From Acetobacter sp. (GTDB taxonomy: Bacteria > Pseudomonadota > Alphaproteobacteria > Acetobacterales > Acetobacteraceae), in assembly GCA_012517935.1 (NCBI GenBank), contig JAAYUA010000174.1:1-33721 (forward strand): DNA of 33,721 nucleotides. Direction: 5' to 3'. Under the pieces are notes generated by a model. That model saw only the letters and a list, made by a program, of their open reading frames with translations. It did not search any database and was not told the DNA's origin. Positions 20,500 through 29,345 of this stretch are shown here, piece after piece; position 1 is the stretch's first letter, and every line of letters starts with the position of its first letter. Position numbers and translations under genes: made by a program.

Positions 20500-20518
20500 G
20501 GCCGGAATTTTTCCGGCC
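20500..20518 (+). terminator. Hairpin after speD
   Basis: An 8-bp perfect stem, GGCCGGAA with TTCCGGCC around TTT, begins 12 bases after the speD stop. There is no T run behind it, so it may be a processing or stabilising hairpin and not a terminator. Confidence 0.45.
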
Positions 20519-20525
20519 ACGGGAA

Positions 20526-20606
20526 GTTTCAATGCGCGTGGATGCCGTAATTACCGACGACGGTGTTTCCTGAGTCGGGAATATTTCATCCGCGCCGCAA
20601 TGAAAC
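20526..20606 (+). ncRNA. Structured RNA candidate in the speD-speE gap
   Basis: Bases 20526-20544 pair with 20587-20606 in a long stem (about 18 bp, one A-A mismatch, one bulged C, one G-U). The 42 bases enclosed can form two further hairpins, ACCG-ACGA-CGGT (20553-20564) and TTCC with GGAA (20567-20570, 20578-20581), giving a three-way junction. It lies about 130 bases before the speE start and matches no riboswitch I know. It could be a cis-regulator of speE, a small RNA or an intergenic repeat. Confidence 0.5.
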
Positions 20607-20634
20607 TGTCACCCCCGATAACGCCCTCCGCGTT

Positions 20635-20640
20635 TATAAT
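20635..20640 (+). promoter_or_regulatory. Isolated TATAAT upstream of speE
   Basis: A perfect -10 hexamer about 95 bases before the speE start, without a recognisable -35 at 16-18 bases. It might give speE its own transcript, starting just after the structured RNA. Confidence 0.3.
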
Positions 20641-20735
20641 CTCCCTGAAATTTACCGAGTGACGCTGCCGGGACAGAAACCCGCAGGGCATGTGTCCTGT
20701 CGCTCCATATCTGATCAGTGAACTGGAATCTCCAA

Positions 20736-21608
20736 ATGTCCGAATCATGGATTACCGAAGATCTTTACGACAGCTGGGGTCAGAGGTTTCGTGCAACGCG
20801 TGAACTCGTTCACACGCAGAGCCCGTTCCAGGACATTCGGATCATCGAAACAGACAGCCACGGACGCGTCCTGTTCCTCGACAATGTCGTCCAGATCACA
20901 GAACGTGACGAATTCGTCTATCAGGAAATGCTGACACACGTGCCGCTGCTCGCCCATGGCGCAGCACAGCGCGTCCTGATCATCGGTGCGGGTGATGGCG
21001 GCGTTCTCCGCCGCGTCCTGCAACATCCGACTGTCGAAAAAGCGGTTATGGTAGAAATTGATGGCGCAGTCGTCGAGCTGTCCAAGCAGCACCTGCCTAA
21101 CATTTCCGGAGATGCATGGAATGATCCACGCGCTGATGTCATCATTGGCGACGGTATCGAATATGTCGTTCAGGCTCCGGACAATTCCTTCGATGTGATC
21201 ATCGTCGACAGCACGGATCCGATTGGCGTCGGCGAAGTCCTGTTCACCGATACATTCTATGAAAACTGCGCCCGCGTGCTTGGCGAAAACGGCCTGATTG
21301 TCAACCAGTGTGGCGTGCCGTTCATGCAGGCCGATGAACTGCGTGAAACCAGCCTGCGTCGCGCCCGTTTCTTCAAGCATGTATCGGCCTATGTCGCCGC
21401 AGTTCCAACCTATGTTGGCGGCTTCATGACGCTGGGAATTGGCAGCAACCGTGACATCGCCGGACAGCAAAATCTGGAAACGATTCGCAGCCGCGCCGAA
21501 GCCGCCGGTCTGATCGGTCTGACAGATTACTGGACACCAGAAGTGCATATGGGCGCCTTCTCTCTACCGCCTTATATCTCACGCTGCCTGCCTGACGATA
21601 ACCGCTGA
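20736..21608 (+). CDS. speE: Spermidine synthase
   Basis: A 290-residue aminopropyltransferase: YDSWGQRF near the N-terminus, the cofactor loop GAGDGG (84-89), VEID (107-109) and the catalytic Asp cluster in IIVDSTDPIG (D158, D161). It moves the aminopropyl group from decarboxylated SAM to putrescine, giving spermidine and methylthioadenosine. The ATG at 20736 fits the family; a GTG at 20718 adds six residues. It belongs with speD. Its by-product is the substrate of MtnP, encoded further right in this window. Confidence 0.96.
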   Translation: MSESWITEDLYDSWGQRFRATRELVHTQSPFQDIRIIETDSHGRVLFLDNVVQITERDEFVYQEMLTHVPLLAHGAAQRVLIIGAGDGGVLRRVLQHPTVEKAVMVEIDGAVVELSKQHLPNISGDAWNDPRADVIIGDGIEYVVQAPDNSFDVIIVDSTDPIGVGEVLFTDTFYENCARVLGENGLIVNQCGVPFMQADELRETSLRRARFFKHVSAYVAAVPTYVGGFMTLGIGSNRDIAGQQNLETIRSRAEAAGLIGLTDYWTPEVHMGAFSLPPYISRCLPDDNR

Positions 21609-21617
21609 AACACTCCC

Positions 21618-21645
21618 CGCGATCCGAAACAGATTTCGGATCGCG
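21618..21645 (+). terminator. Hairpin after speE
   Basis: A 12-bp perfect stem (21618-21629 with 21634-21645) around a four-base loop starts about ten bases after the stop codon. No T run follows, so its efficiency as a terminator is uncertain. Confidence 0.6.
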
Positions 21646-21661
21646 AATAAGCAGGTTTCAA

Positions 21662-21690
21662 TTGACCTGTTTCCATTCCCCTGTCAGATA
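21662..21690 (+). promoter_or_regulatory. Probable promoter of the gcv transcript
   Basis: TTGACC at 21662-21667 is a good -35 placed right before the glycine riboswitch. The -10 is weak: AGATAG or CAGATA at 17-18 bases. Confidence 0.45.
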
Positions 21691-21696
21691 GAAAAA

Positions 21697-21866
21697 ATAT
21701 CGCAGAGGGAGAGACTGGACAGCAATGTTCGGCGCCGAAGGAGCAACCGCCCCGGAAACTCTCAGGCAAAAGGACCCCTGTGATTTCAAACTTCTGGAGA
21801 GAGGTGCGCCATGGGCGTGCCCGCCGACGGGATAGCAATCTCAGGCAAAGCGGACAGATGGGGCGC
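21697..21866 (+). ncRNA. Tandem glycine riboswitch (gcvT leader)
   Basis: Two aptamers are visible. The first has GGGAGAGAC (21707-21715), GCGCCGAAGGAGCAA and AACTCTCAGGCAAAAGGAC (to 21776). The second has TGGAGAGAGG (about 21793), CGCCGACGGGATAGCAA and TCTCAGGCAAAGCGGACAG (to about 21858). The order and conserved cores match tandem glycine riboswitches, which usually turn on gcvT in excess glycine. About 70 bases separate it from the gcvT start. Confidence 0.95.
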
Positions 21867-21935
21867 GTCGGTTAATCCCGCTGGAGCGCGTCTGCATGTC
21901 TGCTACGTCTTTCTCTATTATCCCGGTTTCCTTCC

Positions 21936-23069
21936 ATGAATAACGAGCTCCTGCGGACTCCCCTTCATGGGCTGCATGTTTCCAATGGCGGAAAGATGGT
22001 TCCCTTCGCCGGTTATGACATGCCCTTGCAATATGCACCGGGCATTCTGGCGGAGCATAACCACACGCGCGAACATGCCGGATTGTTCGATGTGTCGCAC
22101 ATGGGGCAGGTCCGTATCATCCCCCGCAATGGCAACATCGAAGAAGCTGCAAAAGCCTTCGAAACACTGGTTCCCGTCGATATCGTCGGCTTGAAACAGG
22201 GGCGCCAGCGCTATGCCCTTTTCACGAATGAAAACGGGGGCATTCTGGACGACCTGATGGTCTCCAATTTCGGCGACTGGCTCTATGTTGTCGTCAACGC
22301 TGCCTGCAAGACCGAAGATATTGAGCGGATGCGCAACGCTCTCGCAGCAAGCTGTATCGTTGAGCCACTTGAAAGCCGCGCTCTCCTTGCCGTGCAAGGA
22401 CCTGAAGCCGCGCAGGTCATGGCGCGTCTGCTCCCTGAAACAGAAGAAATGCGTTTCATGGATGCCCGGATCATGAGCTTGGGAGGTGCGGAAATCTTCA
22501 TCTCACGCTCAGGATATACAGGTGAAGATGGCTTCGAAATCAGCATTGAAAGCATTGATGCGGAACGCCTTGCCACGCTGCTGATGGAACAGCCCGAAAT
22601 CAAACTGATCGGTCTTGGCGCGCGTGACAGTCTGAGACTTGAAGCAGGCCTCTGCCTCTATGGATCAGATCTGGACACAACAACCACTCCCGTCGAAGGC
22701 GCGCTGGAATGGGCCATGCAGAAGAGTCGCCGTGCTGGCGGCTCGCGTGCTGGTGGTTTTCCTGGTGCCGACATCATTCTGGAACAGCTTGCAAACGGCG
22801 CATCACGCCGTCGCGTCGGCCTGAAAGCCGAAGGCCGCGCCCCTGTGCGTGGCGGAGCTCCACTTTTTTCATCAGCAGACTCTGACAGCCAGATCGGCAC
22901 AGTCACATCCGGCGCCTTCGGCCCCACCATCGAAGGGCCGGTCGCAATGGGATACGTCACGACAGACCTCGCCGCTCCCGGAACGCCCCTGTTCGCTGAA
23001 CTGCGCGGAAAGCGCGTGCCAGTCACGGTCGTTCCCATGCCGGTCGTGCCGTCCCGCTTTCGCCGCTGA
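21936..23069 (+). CDS. gcvT: Glycine cleavage system T protein (aminomethyltransferase)
   Basis: A 377-residue tetrahydrofolate-dependent enzyme that takes the aminomethyl group from lipoyl-GcvH and yields methylene-THF and ammonia. Marks are TPLHGLHVSNGGKMVPFAGYDMP (in part: GGKMVPFAGYDMPLQY), FDVSHMGQ, GYTGEDGFEI and LGARDSLRLEAGLCLYG, and a C-terminal domain with GTVTSGAFGPT. Lengths and motifs are normal. The leader is the tandem glycine riboswitch. No strong SD is seen before the ATG. gcvH follows after 60 bases holding a hairpin. Confidence 0.96.
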   Translation: MNNELLRTPLHGLHVSNGGKMVPFAGYDMPLQYAPGILAEHNHTREHAGLFDVSHMGQVRIIPRNGNIEEAAKAFETLVPVDIVGLKQGRQRYALFTNENGGILDDLMVSNFGDWLYVVVNAACKTEDIERMRNALAASCIVEPLESRALLAVQGPEAAQVMARLLPETEEMRFMDARIMSLGGAEIFISRSGYTGEDGFEISIESIDAERLATLLMEQPEIKLIGLGARDSLRLEAGLCLYGSDLDTTTTPVEGALEWAMQKSRRAGGSRAGGFPGADIILEQLANGASRRRVGLKAEGRAPVRGGAPLFSSADSDSQIGTVTSGAFGPTIEGPVAMGYVTTDLAAPGTPLFAELRGKRVPVTVVPMPVVPSRFRR

Positions 23070-23079
23070 TTTCTTTCAC

Positions 23080-23100
23080 CCCGGACATCACCTGTCCGGG
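23080..23100 (+). terminator. Intercistronic hairpin between gcvT and gcvH
   Basis: CCCGGACA and TGTCCGGG form an 8-bp perfect stem with a five-base loop, followed by CTTTCC. It is a weak terminator at best and more likely a processing or stability hairpin. Confidence 0.5.
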
Positions 23101-23129
23101 CTTTCCGACCCATCAGGATCTATAATTTC

Positions 23130-23495
23130 ATGACAACCTATTACACACGCGAACACGAATGGCTCCGCATCGAAGGTGACATCGCCGTTGTCGGAATTAC
23201 AGCACACGCAGCAGAAGAACTGGGCGAACTGGTGTTCGTCGAAGTGAAAGACGCTGGCACAACACTCAGCCAAGGCGACAGCGCTGCCGTTGTCGAGTCC
23301 GTCAAGGCCGCTTCCGACATCTATGCCCCCGTTGATGGTGAAATCGTTGAAAGCAATACAGCTCTTGGCGATGATCCTGCCCTGATCAGCAACGAGCCTG
23401 AAGGTAAAGGCTGGATCTTCCGGATGCGTCTCAGCAATCCGGCCCAGCTGGACAGCCTGCTGGATGCAGAAGCCTACGCAGCCCTGCTCGCCTGA
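23130..23495 (+). CDS. gcvH: Glycine cleavage system H protein
   Basis: A 121-residue lipoyl carrier. The lipoylation site is K59 in [13 protein letters not shown], and the start [11 protein letters not shown] and tail region [12 protein letters not shown] are typical. It shuttles the aminomethyl group between GcvP, GcvT and the dihydrolipoamide dehydrogenase. It is the middle gene of the gcvT-gcvH-gcvP order. A terminator-like hairpin follows its stop. Confidence 0.97.
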   Translation: MTTYYTREHEWLRIEGDIAVVGITAHAAEELGELVFVEVKDAGTTLSQGDSAAVVESVKAASDIYAPVDGEIVESNTALGDDPALISNEPEGKGWIFRMRLSNPAQLDSLLDAEAYAALLA

Positions 23496-23506
23496 TTTTT
23501 TCCTGA

Positions 23507-23543
23507 AAAGGCCGGTCGTATAGCGCCGGCCTTTGTCTTTTTT
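23507..23543 (+). terminator. Terminator-like hairpin between gcvH and gcvP
   Basis: A 9-bp stem (23507-23515 with 23526-23534, AAAGGCCGG/CCGGCCTTT) with a ten-base loop is followed by GTC and a run of six T. It lies between gcvH and gcvP, so it probably lowers gcvP transcript relative to gcvT-gcvH. Confidence 0.75.
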
Positions 23544-23565
23544 CCTCTCGATCGAGAGCGCACGC

Positions 23566-26469
23566 GTGAACGCCATGCCCCCCATTTCCACATCCCCCAT
23601 CTGGTCCGACCTTAAAGCGCCTGCCGATGCCTTCGCACGCCGGCATATCGGTCCCGGTCCGGAAGACGTCACAGACATGCTGGCCACAATCGGTGTCACA
23701 ACCACCGATGAACTGCTTGCCCAGACCGTTCCGGCACAGATCCGCATGACGGGAGATATGGGCGTCGGCCCCGGCGTCTCGGAAACGGAAGCTCTCGAAC
23801 TGCTTCGTGAAATCGCCAGCCAGAACAAGGTCATGACCTCCCTGATCGGTCAGGGTTATTATGGAACCGTTCTGCCTGGCGTCATTCAGCGCAACATTCT
23901 CGAAAACCCAGCCTGGTACACCGCCTATACCCCCTATCAGCCCGAAATCAGCCAAGGACGCCTTGAGGCACTGCTGAACTTCCAGACATTGATCTGTGAA
24001 CTGACAGGGCTTGATATCGCAAATTCATCCTTGCTTGATGAAGCCACAGCTGCCGCCGAAGCAATGACGCTCGCGAAACGCTCAGCGAAAAGCAAAGCGA
24101 ATGCTTTCTTCGTCGATTCCGATACTCACCCGCAAACACTTGCGGTTCTCCGCACCCGTGCGGAAGCCCTGGATCTGGAAATCGTTACGGGCAGCCCGGC
24201 AACCGATCTGAAACCATCGGAAGTGTTTGGTGCCCTGTTCTCTTGGCCCGGCAGCTCCGGAGAACTGCGTGATCCGACCGAAGCCATCACGGCTCTTCAT
24301 GAAGCCGGAGCCATCGCCGCTGTCGCTGCTGATCCGCTGGCCCTGACTCTTCTGAAAACCCCGGGAGATATGGGTGCCGACATCGCCGTCGGTTCCACGC
24401 AACGCTTTGGTGTCCCCATGGGCTTTGGTGGACCACACGCTGCCTATATGTCCGTGCGCGATGCCCTGAAACGCAGCATGCCCGGTCGTGTGGTCGGTGT
24501 CTCCATCGACAGCGCAGGACACACAGCCTATCGCCTCGCCCTGCAAACACGCGAGCAGCATATCCGTCGTGAAAAAGCGACCTCCAATATCTGCACCGCA
24601 CAGGTTCTGCTGGCTGTCATCGCTTCCATGTATGCCGTCTATCACGGCCCGGAAGGACTGACCGCCATTGCCCGCCGCATCAACGGTCTGACTTCCGTTC
24701 TGGCCGCTGGGCTGCGTGCCATGGGTCTGACGGTCAAGACCGATGGTTTCTTCGACACCATCACTGTCGCGCTGGATGCTGACTCGGCTGCACGTGTGCT
24801 GACGGCTGGCGCTGCCGCAGGCATGAATTTCCGCAACACTGGCAGCGGACAGATCGGCCTCAGCCTTGACGAAACGACCACCCCTGAAATTGTCCGGAAA
24901 GTATGGGCAAGCTTCGCTCCGGAAGCCGCAGCGGGCCATCTTCTCTCCACACTGGAGCAGACGCTGGCGGGTCATGCTTCCGGCATTCCTGACAGACTGA
25001 AACGTCAGGGTGCTTTCATGTCGCAGGCCATTTTCTCGGCCGTCCGTTCTGAAACCGACATGCTGCGCTATCTGCGTCGTCTGGCAGACAAGGATCTGGC
25101 ACTGGATCGCTCCATGATCCCGCTGGGTTCCTGCACCATGAAGCTGAATGCAACGGCTGAAATGCTGCCGATCACATGGCCGGAATTCGCAAATATTCAT
25201 CCATTTGCGCCCGAGGACCAAACCTCAGGCTACAGCAAACTGTTCTCCGATCTGGAAACATGGCTCTGCGCCATCAGTGGTTATGATGCGGTTTCTCTGC
25301 AGCCGAATTCCGGTGCTCAGGGCGAATATGCCGGTCTCCTTGCCATCATGGGATGGCAGGCCGCCCGTGGCGAAGGTCATCGTGATATCTGCCTGATTCC
25401 GGCCTCCGCTCATGGCACCAACCCTGCTTCCGCCCATATGGCGGGCATGCGTGTCGTCGTCGTCCGCTGTGATGATAACGGCAATGTGGACCTCGATGAT
25501 CTGAAAGCCAGAATTGCTGCCAATGAGGGCAAGATCGCGGCCATCATGATCACATATCCTTCGACCCATGGCGTGTTCGAAGAATCTGTGTGTGAGATTT
25601 GCGAACTCGTCCACGCAGCCGGCGGACAGGTCTATCTCGATGGCGCCAACATGAATGCGCAGGTGGGCCTCTCCCGCCCCGGCGCCTTTGGTGCGGATGT
25701 CAGCCACTTCAATCTACACAAGACATTCTGCATTCCACATGGCGGCGGCGGACCGGGCATGGGACCGATTGGCGTGCGGGCTCATCTCGCCCCATATCTG
25801 CCCGGACGTCCGGAACGCGGGGAAGAACGCGCTGTTTCCGCAGCACCTTTCGGCTCTGCCTCCATCCTGCCGATCTCGTGGGTTTATATCCGCCTGATGG
25901 GAGACGAAGGTCTGCGCCGTGCCACAACCGCCGCGATCGTGAACTCCAATTATATCGTCGCGCGTTTGCAGGAAGCCTATCCCGTGCTCTATCGCGGCAC
26001 GCATGGATATGTGGCGCATGAATGCATCCTCGACCTGCGTCCGATCAAGGACCGTTGCGGCGTCACCGTGGATGACATCGCAAAACGCCTGATCGATTTC
26101 GGCTTTCATGCACCGACCGTCAGCTTCCCGGTTGCCGGCACATTCATGATCGAACCGACCGAGTCCGAGAGCAAAGCAGAGCTTGATCGTTTCTGCGATG
26201 CAATGCTCGCGATCCGTACGGAAATCAGCGCCATCGAAAACGGCGAGAGCGATATCGCACAATCTGCACTGCGTCATGCTCCGCACACAGGTCGCGACAT
26301 CGCACAGGCAGAGTGGGAACGCGGCTATTCCCGCGCAGAGGGCTGTTTCCCCGGAGACGTTGCCCCAGAGACGAAATACTGGCCGCCCGTAGGCAGAATC
26401 GACAATGTTTACGGCGACCGCAATCTGGTCTGCTCCTGCCCGGACATCAGCACATATTCCGAGCAGTAA
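23566..26469 (+). CDS. gcvP: Glycine dehydrogenase (decarboxylating), full-length GcvP
   Basis: About 967 residues, the fused P-protein of single-chain type. It decarboxylates glycine with pyridoxal phosphate and passes the aminomethyl group to GcvH. The N-terminal half begins FARRHIGP; the C-terminal half has [20 protein letters not shown] and the PLP lysine in [20 protein letters not shown]719 counting from this start. Start is uncertain: the GTG at 23566 has GAGAG seven bases upstream, and the ATG three codons on (23575) is equally plausible; a TTG at 23533 lies in the preceding terminator. It is separated from gcvH by a terminator-like hairpin. Confidence 0.97.
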   Translation: MNAMPPISTSPIWSDLKAPADAFARRHIGPGPEDVTDMLATIGVTTTDELLAQTVPAQIRMTGDMGVGPGVSETEALELLREIASQNKVMTSLIGQGYYGTVLPGVIQRNILENPAWYTAYTPYQPEISQGRLEALLNFQTLICELTGLDIANSSLLDEATAAAEAMTLAKRSAKSKANAFFVDSDTHPQTLAVLRTRAEALDLEIVTGSPATDLKPSEVFGALFSWPGSSGELRDPTEAITALHEAGAIAAVAADPLALTLLKTPGDMGADIAVGSTQRFGVPMGFGGPHAAYMSVRDALKRSMPGRVVGVSIDSAGHTAYRLALQTREQHIRREKATSNICTAQVLLAVIASMYAVYHGPEGLTAIARRINGLTSVLAAGLRAMGLTVKTDGFFDTITVALDADSAARVLTAGAAAGMNFRNTGSGQIGLSLDETTTPEIVRKVWASFAPEAAAGHLLSTLEQTLAGHASGIPDRLKRQGAFMSQAIFSAVRSETDMLRYLRRLADKDLALDRSMIPLGSCTMKLNATAEMLPITWPEFANIHPFAPEDQTSGYSKLFSDLETWLCAISGYDAVSLQPNSGAQGEYAGLLAIMGWQAARGEGHRDICLIPASAHGTNPASAHMAGMRVVVVRCDDNGNVDLDDLKARIAANEGKIAAIMITYPSTHGVFEESVCEICELVHAAGGQVYLDGANMNAQVGLSRPGAFGADVSHFNLHKTFCIPHGGGGPGMGPIGVRAHLAPYLPGRPERGEERAVSAAPFGSASILPISWVYIRLMGDEGLRRATTAAIVNSNYIVARLQEAYPVLYRGTHGYVAHECILDLRPIKDRCGVTVDDIAKRLIDFGFHAPTVSFPVAGTFMIEPTESESKAELDRFCDAMLAIRTEISAIENGESDIAQSALRHAPHTGRDIAQAEWERGYSRAEGCFPGDVAPETKYWPPVGRIDNVYGDRNLVCSCPDISTYSEQ

Positions 26470-26487
26470 GATCAAAGAGTCCCACCA

Positions 26488-26521
26488 CTCCTCCTGTCTG
26501 GCAAAATGCCAACAGGAGGAG
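26488..26521. terminator. Long hairpin between gcvP and the ABC locus
   Basis: A 15-bp stem with one bulged C (26488-26503 with 26507-26521, loop AAA) lies between the convergent gcvP and permease-like genes. It has no T run on either side, but its place suggests a bidirectional stop. Confidence 0.6.
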
Positions 26522-26553
26522 CGGTTCCTGACTCCATCTGAAGATCAAACCGT

Positions 26554-26994
26554 TTAAATCTGCGTTTCGATTGAAGCTGAGAGAACGATTGCAGCGACAA
26601 TGACAGCAGGCACTGTCAAAAGCGTTGCAATACATAATGGCCGCATCAACAAAGGCAGCCACAGATAACGCAGCGCTTTCCCCGGAGAAAGCGCCAATGT
26701 GCGAATGGTTATTCCTGTTTCCGCCGGCATTTCCAGCAAGAATCCCAGAAAAGGGCAACTCGCCAGCGGTATCAGACAGATCCCCTGCAGCACCGCCTCC
26801 ATCCACATTTTCTGTGGGCCATATGGGCTGAAGGGAAGACAAACTGCCAGAACAGTGGCGGGAATCACTAAAATCGTCAGCGGCAGACGAAGGCGTTGAG
26901 CCGGTACACGTAGCAATGTGACAACACATCCGCACACGACCACCAGCAGGATCAGAAAAAACGGGAATCCGATAGCAGGCGAGAGGCTTTTCAC
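26554..26994 (-). CDS. Short ABC permease-like membrane protein (146 residues)
   Basis: Four membrane helices are visible (near residues 8-28, 35-53, 65-87 and 112-140), against six and about 270 residues for a normal PotB/PotC-type permease. Before the last helix a stretch, PAETGITIRTLALSPGKALRYLWLPLL (here in part ETGITIRTLALSPGKA), resembles the EAA loop that binds the ATPase, though its Gly and Glu/Ala pattern is weak. The GTG at 26994 overlaps the stop of the upstream binding-protein gene as GTGA, so I prefer it to a GTG at 27009. It is the third gene of the ABC-like operon. The frame is open and healthy, so it is likely expressed. Whether it transports anything is unknown. Confidence 0.6.
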   Translation of the reverse strand: MKSLSPAIGFPFFLILLVVVCGCVVTLLRVPAQRLRLPLTILVIPATVLAVCLPFSPYGPQKMWMEAVLQGICLIPLASCPFLGFLLEMPAETGITIRTLALSPGKALRYLWLPLLMRPLCIATLLTVPAVIVAAIVLSASIETQI

Positions 26995-28097
26995 GGTCGC
27001 GCCAGCCACTGGTTAAAGCGTGCGGAAATGTCCGTCAGATGCTTTGCCCAGAAATCATCGTTGACGTTCAGAACGCGCGCTCTCTCGTCAGACACCTGAT
27101 ATTTCTGCATGAAAGTCTGGGTCTGTGGGGCGGTTTTCAACCAGGACATCAGCGCCTGTGCCTTGATCGGCGATGCCGCGCTCATGGGCACAGCCCATTC
27201 CCATTTCGTCCGAAGATGCAATGCCGGGGAAAGAGCAAAGCGTCCGGGGTTCGCCCCTCCTGAGGAAAGAGAAACGATTTCCGGTGCAGGAGCGGATGTC
27301 ATCAGTGCCGCACCGGATTTCATGACCGCGGCAGCTTCTGTTCCCGTGTTCCACCACACAATATAGGGCCTGATTTGATTAAGACGCCTGAAAGCGCGAT
27401 CCAGCCCCTCCGGAGTGCCCAGAACATTGTAAATGTCTTCCGGCGGCACTCCATCGGACAAAAGTGCGATTTCCAGCGTCGTGCGCGGATCACGCCGCAA
27501 TCCCCGCTTGCCGGGATGCCGGGCAACATCCCAGAACCCGGCCCAGCCGGGTTCACTTTCCAGTCGCGAACTGTCCCATGTCAGAACAATATCCACTGAC
27601 ATCGCAGGCAAACCACAAACCGGCTGTGTGCCCGGCGTTGTGCTGCTCATATCAATCTGCAGCAAACCCTGTGCGCATGCGAAACGGACAAGCCCGCCTT
27701 CCGCCATCAGCAGTGACCATCTGCGGAAATCCACATGCTTCTTCGGATTTGCGATTTCCTCGAACTGTCGATGAAATGCAGCCAGCGTGCCATCCCATTT
27801 ATCGACAGACACAACAACGGCTTCCTGATGGCGATAGGGCTCCCAAAGCGCCGTTTTTTCTTCCTGTGCGATAACACCGCCAGGTGTTGCGACCGTCAGA
27901 TAAGATGGATGATGCTGTCGTACATAAGCGGTAGAGGCTTCTGCTTTCAGCGACACAGCCGCCAGCAACAGGGAAACTCCTGCCAGAATCATCTGCCGAC
28001 GATGCTCCTTCCGCTTCCGGCACACCATCCCGGCAACAGGCGCAAAAAGATGGACGCCCGCCCTCGGGCGACGACTTTTCACAGGCAAGGAACACAT
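26991..28097 (-). CDS. PotD-like polyamine-type periplasmic binding protein
   Basis: About 368 residues. A basic N-terminus and hydrophobic stretch (RRQMILAGVSLLLAAVSLKAEA) look like a signal, Tat or Sec, with a twin Arg. The mature part has WDGTLAAF, GFWDVARHPGKRGLRRDPRTT, then VLGTPEGLDRAFRRLNQIRP and YIVWWNTGTEAA, which is the pattern of spermidine/putrescine-binding proteins (FWDV..FPGKRGLR, IWWxxG). The family role is to bind polyamines and deliver them to the permease. The start is uncertain: TTG at 28103 has GGAGAGG upstream, ATG at 28097 follows; one later Met at 28028 begins right at the signal. It lies between the ATPase-like gene and the short permease gene, in one operon. Confidence 0.78.
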   Translation of the reverse strand: MCSLPVKSRRPRAGVHLFAPVAGMVCRKRKEHRRQMILAGVSLLLAAVSLKAEASTAYVRQHHPSYLTVATPGGVIAQEEKTALWEPYRHQEAVVVSVDKWDGTLAAFHRQFEEIANPKKHVDFRRWSLLMAEGGLVRFACAQGLLQIDMSSTTPGTQPVCGLPAMSVDIVLTWDSSRLESEPGWAGFWDVARHPGKRGLRRDPRTTLEIALLSDGVPPEDIYNVLGTPEGLDRAFRRLNQIRPYIVWWNTGTEAAAVMKSGAALMTSAPAPEIVSLSSGGANPGRFALSPALHLRTKWEWAVPMSAASPIKAQALMSWLKTAPQTQTFMQKYQVSDERARVLNVNDDFWAKHLTDISARFNQWLARP

Positions 28098-28139
28098 TGG
28101 CAAAAAAGACGCCTCTCCATTTACTCTATCACAACCTGT

Positions 28140-29252
28140 TTAACCTTTATCCGCCGCAGACGGAAAGGCTACAGCCGCATTCTCCTGCCAAACCAGACAG
28201 GCTTCACTGCCCGGACGCATATTTCGCGACCCCAGAACCGATGGACGATGCACAATCACTTCCCCGCCATCCGGCAGGCGGAACACCAGACGAAAGACAT
28301 CTGCCATCTGAACGACTGACGCCAGAGTCCCAATGAGAGTCGCAGTCTCGTCATCTGGCTTCGCACCGAAAACAGGTGTGATCCGTCCCGGCCTGACGCA
28401 AACATCCACCAGCATGCCCGGCGTCAGGACGCCTCCAGATGTGGCGCAGACCACAACACCCGCCGCAAGCCGAACGCGCACGATATCGTTTTCTTCGTCA
28501 ATCACGATACCACGCAACAGAACCGCGTCGCCAAATCCCACCGCAACACATGCATCCGCCGGACGATCAAACAATTCATCAGGCCGTCCTGTCTGCAACA
28601 ACACACCATCAGCGATCACACCGATGCGGTCTGCCATAAGAAGTGCCTCGTCCCGCTCTCCCGTCAGCAGCACAAGACTGAAACCCCAGGACGACTTCAG
28701 ACGGCGAATCCGTGCGACCAATTGTGAACGCTCTGCATGGTCAAGCCCGCGAAAGGGATAATCCAGAACAACCGTTGAAGCACCCGTCACCAGCCCCCGC
28801 GCAAGAGCGACTCGTATGCGTCCTTCCTGCCCCAGTTGCATCGGCTTCAGATCAGCTTCCGCCTCAAGTCCCGTCAAAGCAAGCACGCGTGCGACGCGCG
28901 CCGAAATTTCCGCGCCTGGCAATCCCTCCCGAAGTGGCAGGGCGATGTTCTCCCGGACAGTCAGATGTGGGAACAGGGCCAGTCTTGATGTGACAAGCCC
29001 ATATCCTTCCGGGCCTGTTCCCGCGCGCATGAAGGCATCCATGATCTGTTCCGGCAATGGTGGCTGCGGACCATCGTCCCGACCTGCAATGGCCTTTCCA
29101 CCAACGACCGCTGCCATTTCACCCAGATCGAGAAAGGCGATCGTCTCTCCTGCCCGCAATTTCAGGGCAGAGATATCCGGCGATGAAGAAAACACCCGAT
29201 CAGAAGAAAAAAGAAGCCGGGCTTCCGCAGGGGGGACAGAAAATTGATGCAT
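28140..29252 (-). CDS. Degenerate ABC ATPase (PotA-like fold, catalytic motifs lost)
   Basis: A 370-residue protein with the shape of a PotA/UgpC-type ATPase: nucleotide-binding domain about 25-235 and TOBE-like C-terminal domain about 240-365. LALFPHLTVRENIALPL, ADRIGVIADGVLLQTGRPDELFDRPA match the family. Yet the catalytic parts are altered: the P-loop region GETIAFLDLGEMAAVVGGKA lacks GxxGxGKS/T; the Q-loop Gln is Ser (VTSR); the signature LSGGQ reads LGQEG; Walker B is VVLDYPF, with Tyr in place of the catalytic Glu; the switch His is missing (LTGERDEA). The frame has no stops. The start at 29252 has no clear SD. A pseudo-ATPase is my inference; it heads a three-gene operon. Confidence 0.8.
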   Translation of the reverse strand: MHQFSVPPAEARLLFSSDRVFSSSPDISALKLRAGETIAFLDLGEMAAVVGGKAIAGRDDGPQPPLPEQIMDAFMRAGTGPEGYGLVTSRLALFPHLTVRENIALPLREGLPGAEISARVARVLALTGLEAEADLKPMQLGQEGRIRVALARGLVTGASTVVLDYPFRGLDHAERSQLVARIRRLKSSWGFSLVLLTGERDEALLMADRIGVIADGVLLQTGRPDELFDRPADACVAVGFGDAVLLRGIVIDEENDIVRVRLAAGVVVCATSGGVLTPGMLVDVCVRPGRITPVFGAKPDDETATLIGTLASVVQMADVFRLVFRLPDGGEVIVHRPSVLGSRNMRPGSEACLVWQENAAVAFPSAADKG

Positions 29253-29345
29253 GACACTATGGAACCACAAACATGCTACAGAGTTTGAAGAGATCTGCCG
29301 GAACGATATCCGGAAGCCCCTCATATGGAAACGGAGTGATTCCAA

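Noticed and set aside
24082-25221. 379-codon open frame on the minus strand
   Set aside because: It is antisense to gcvP and has an unnatural composition; gcvP fully explains the region.
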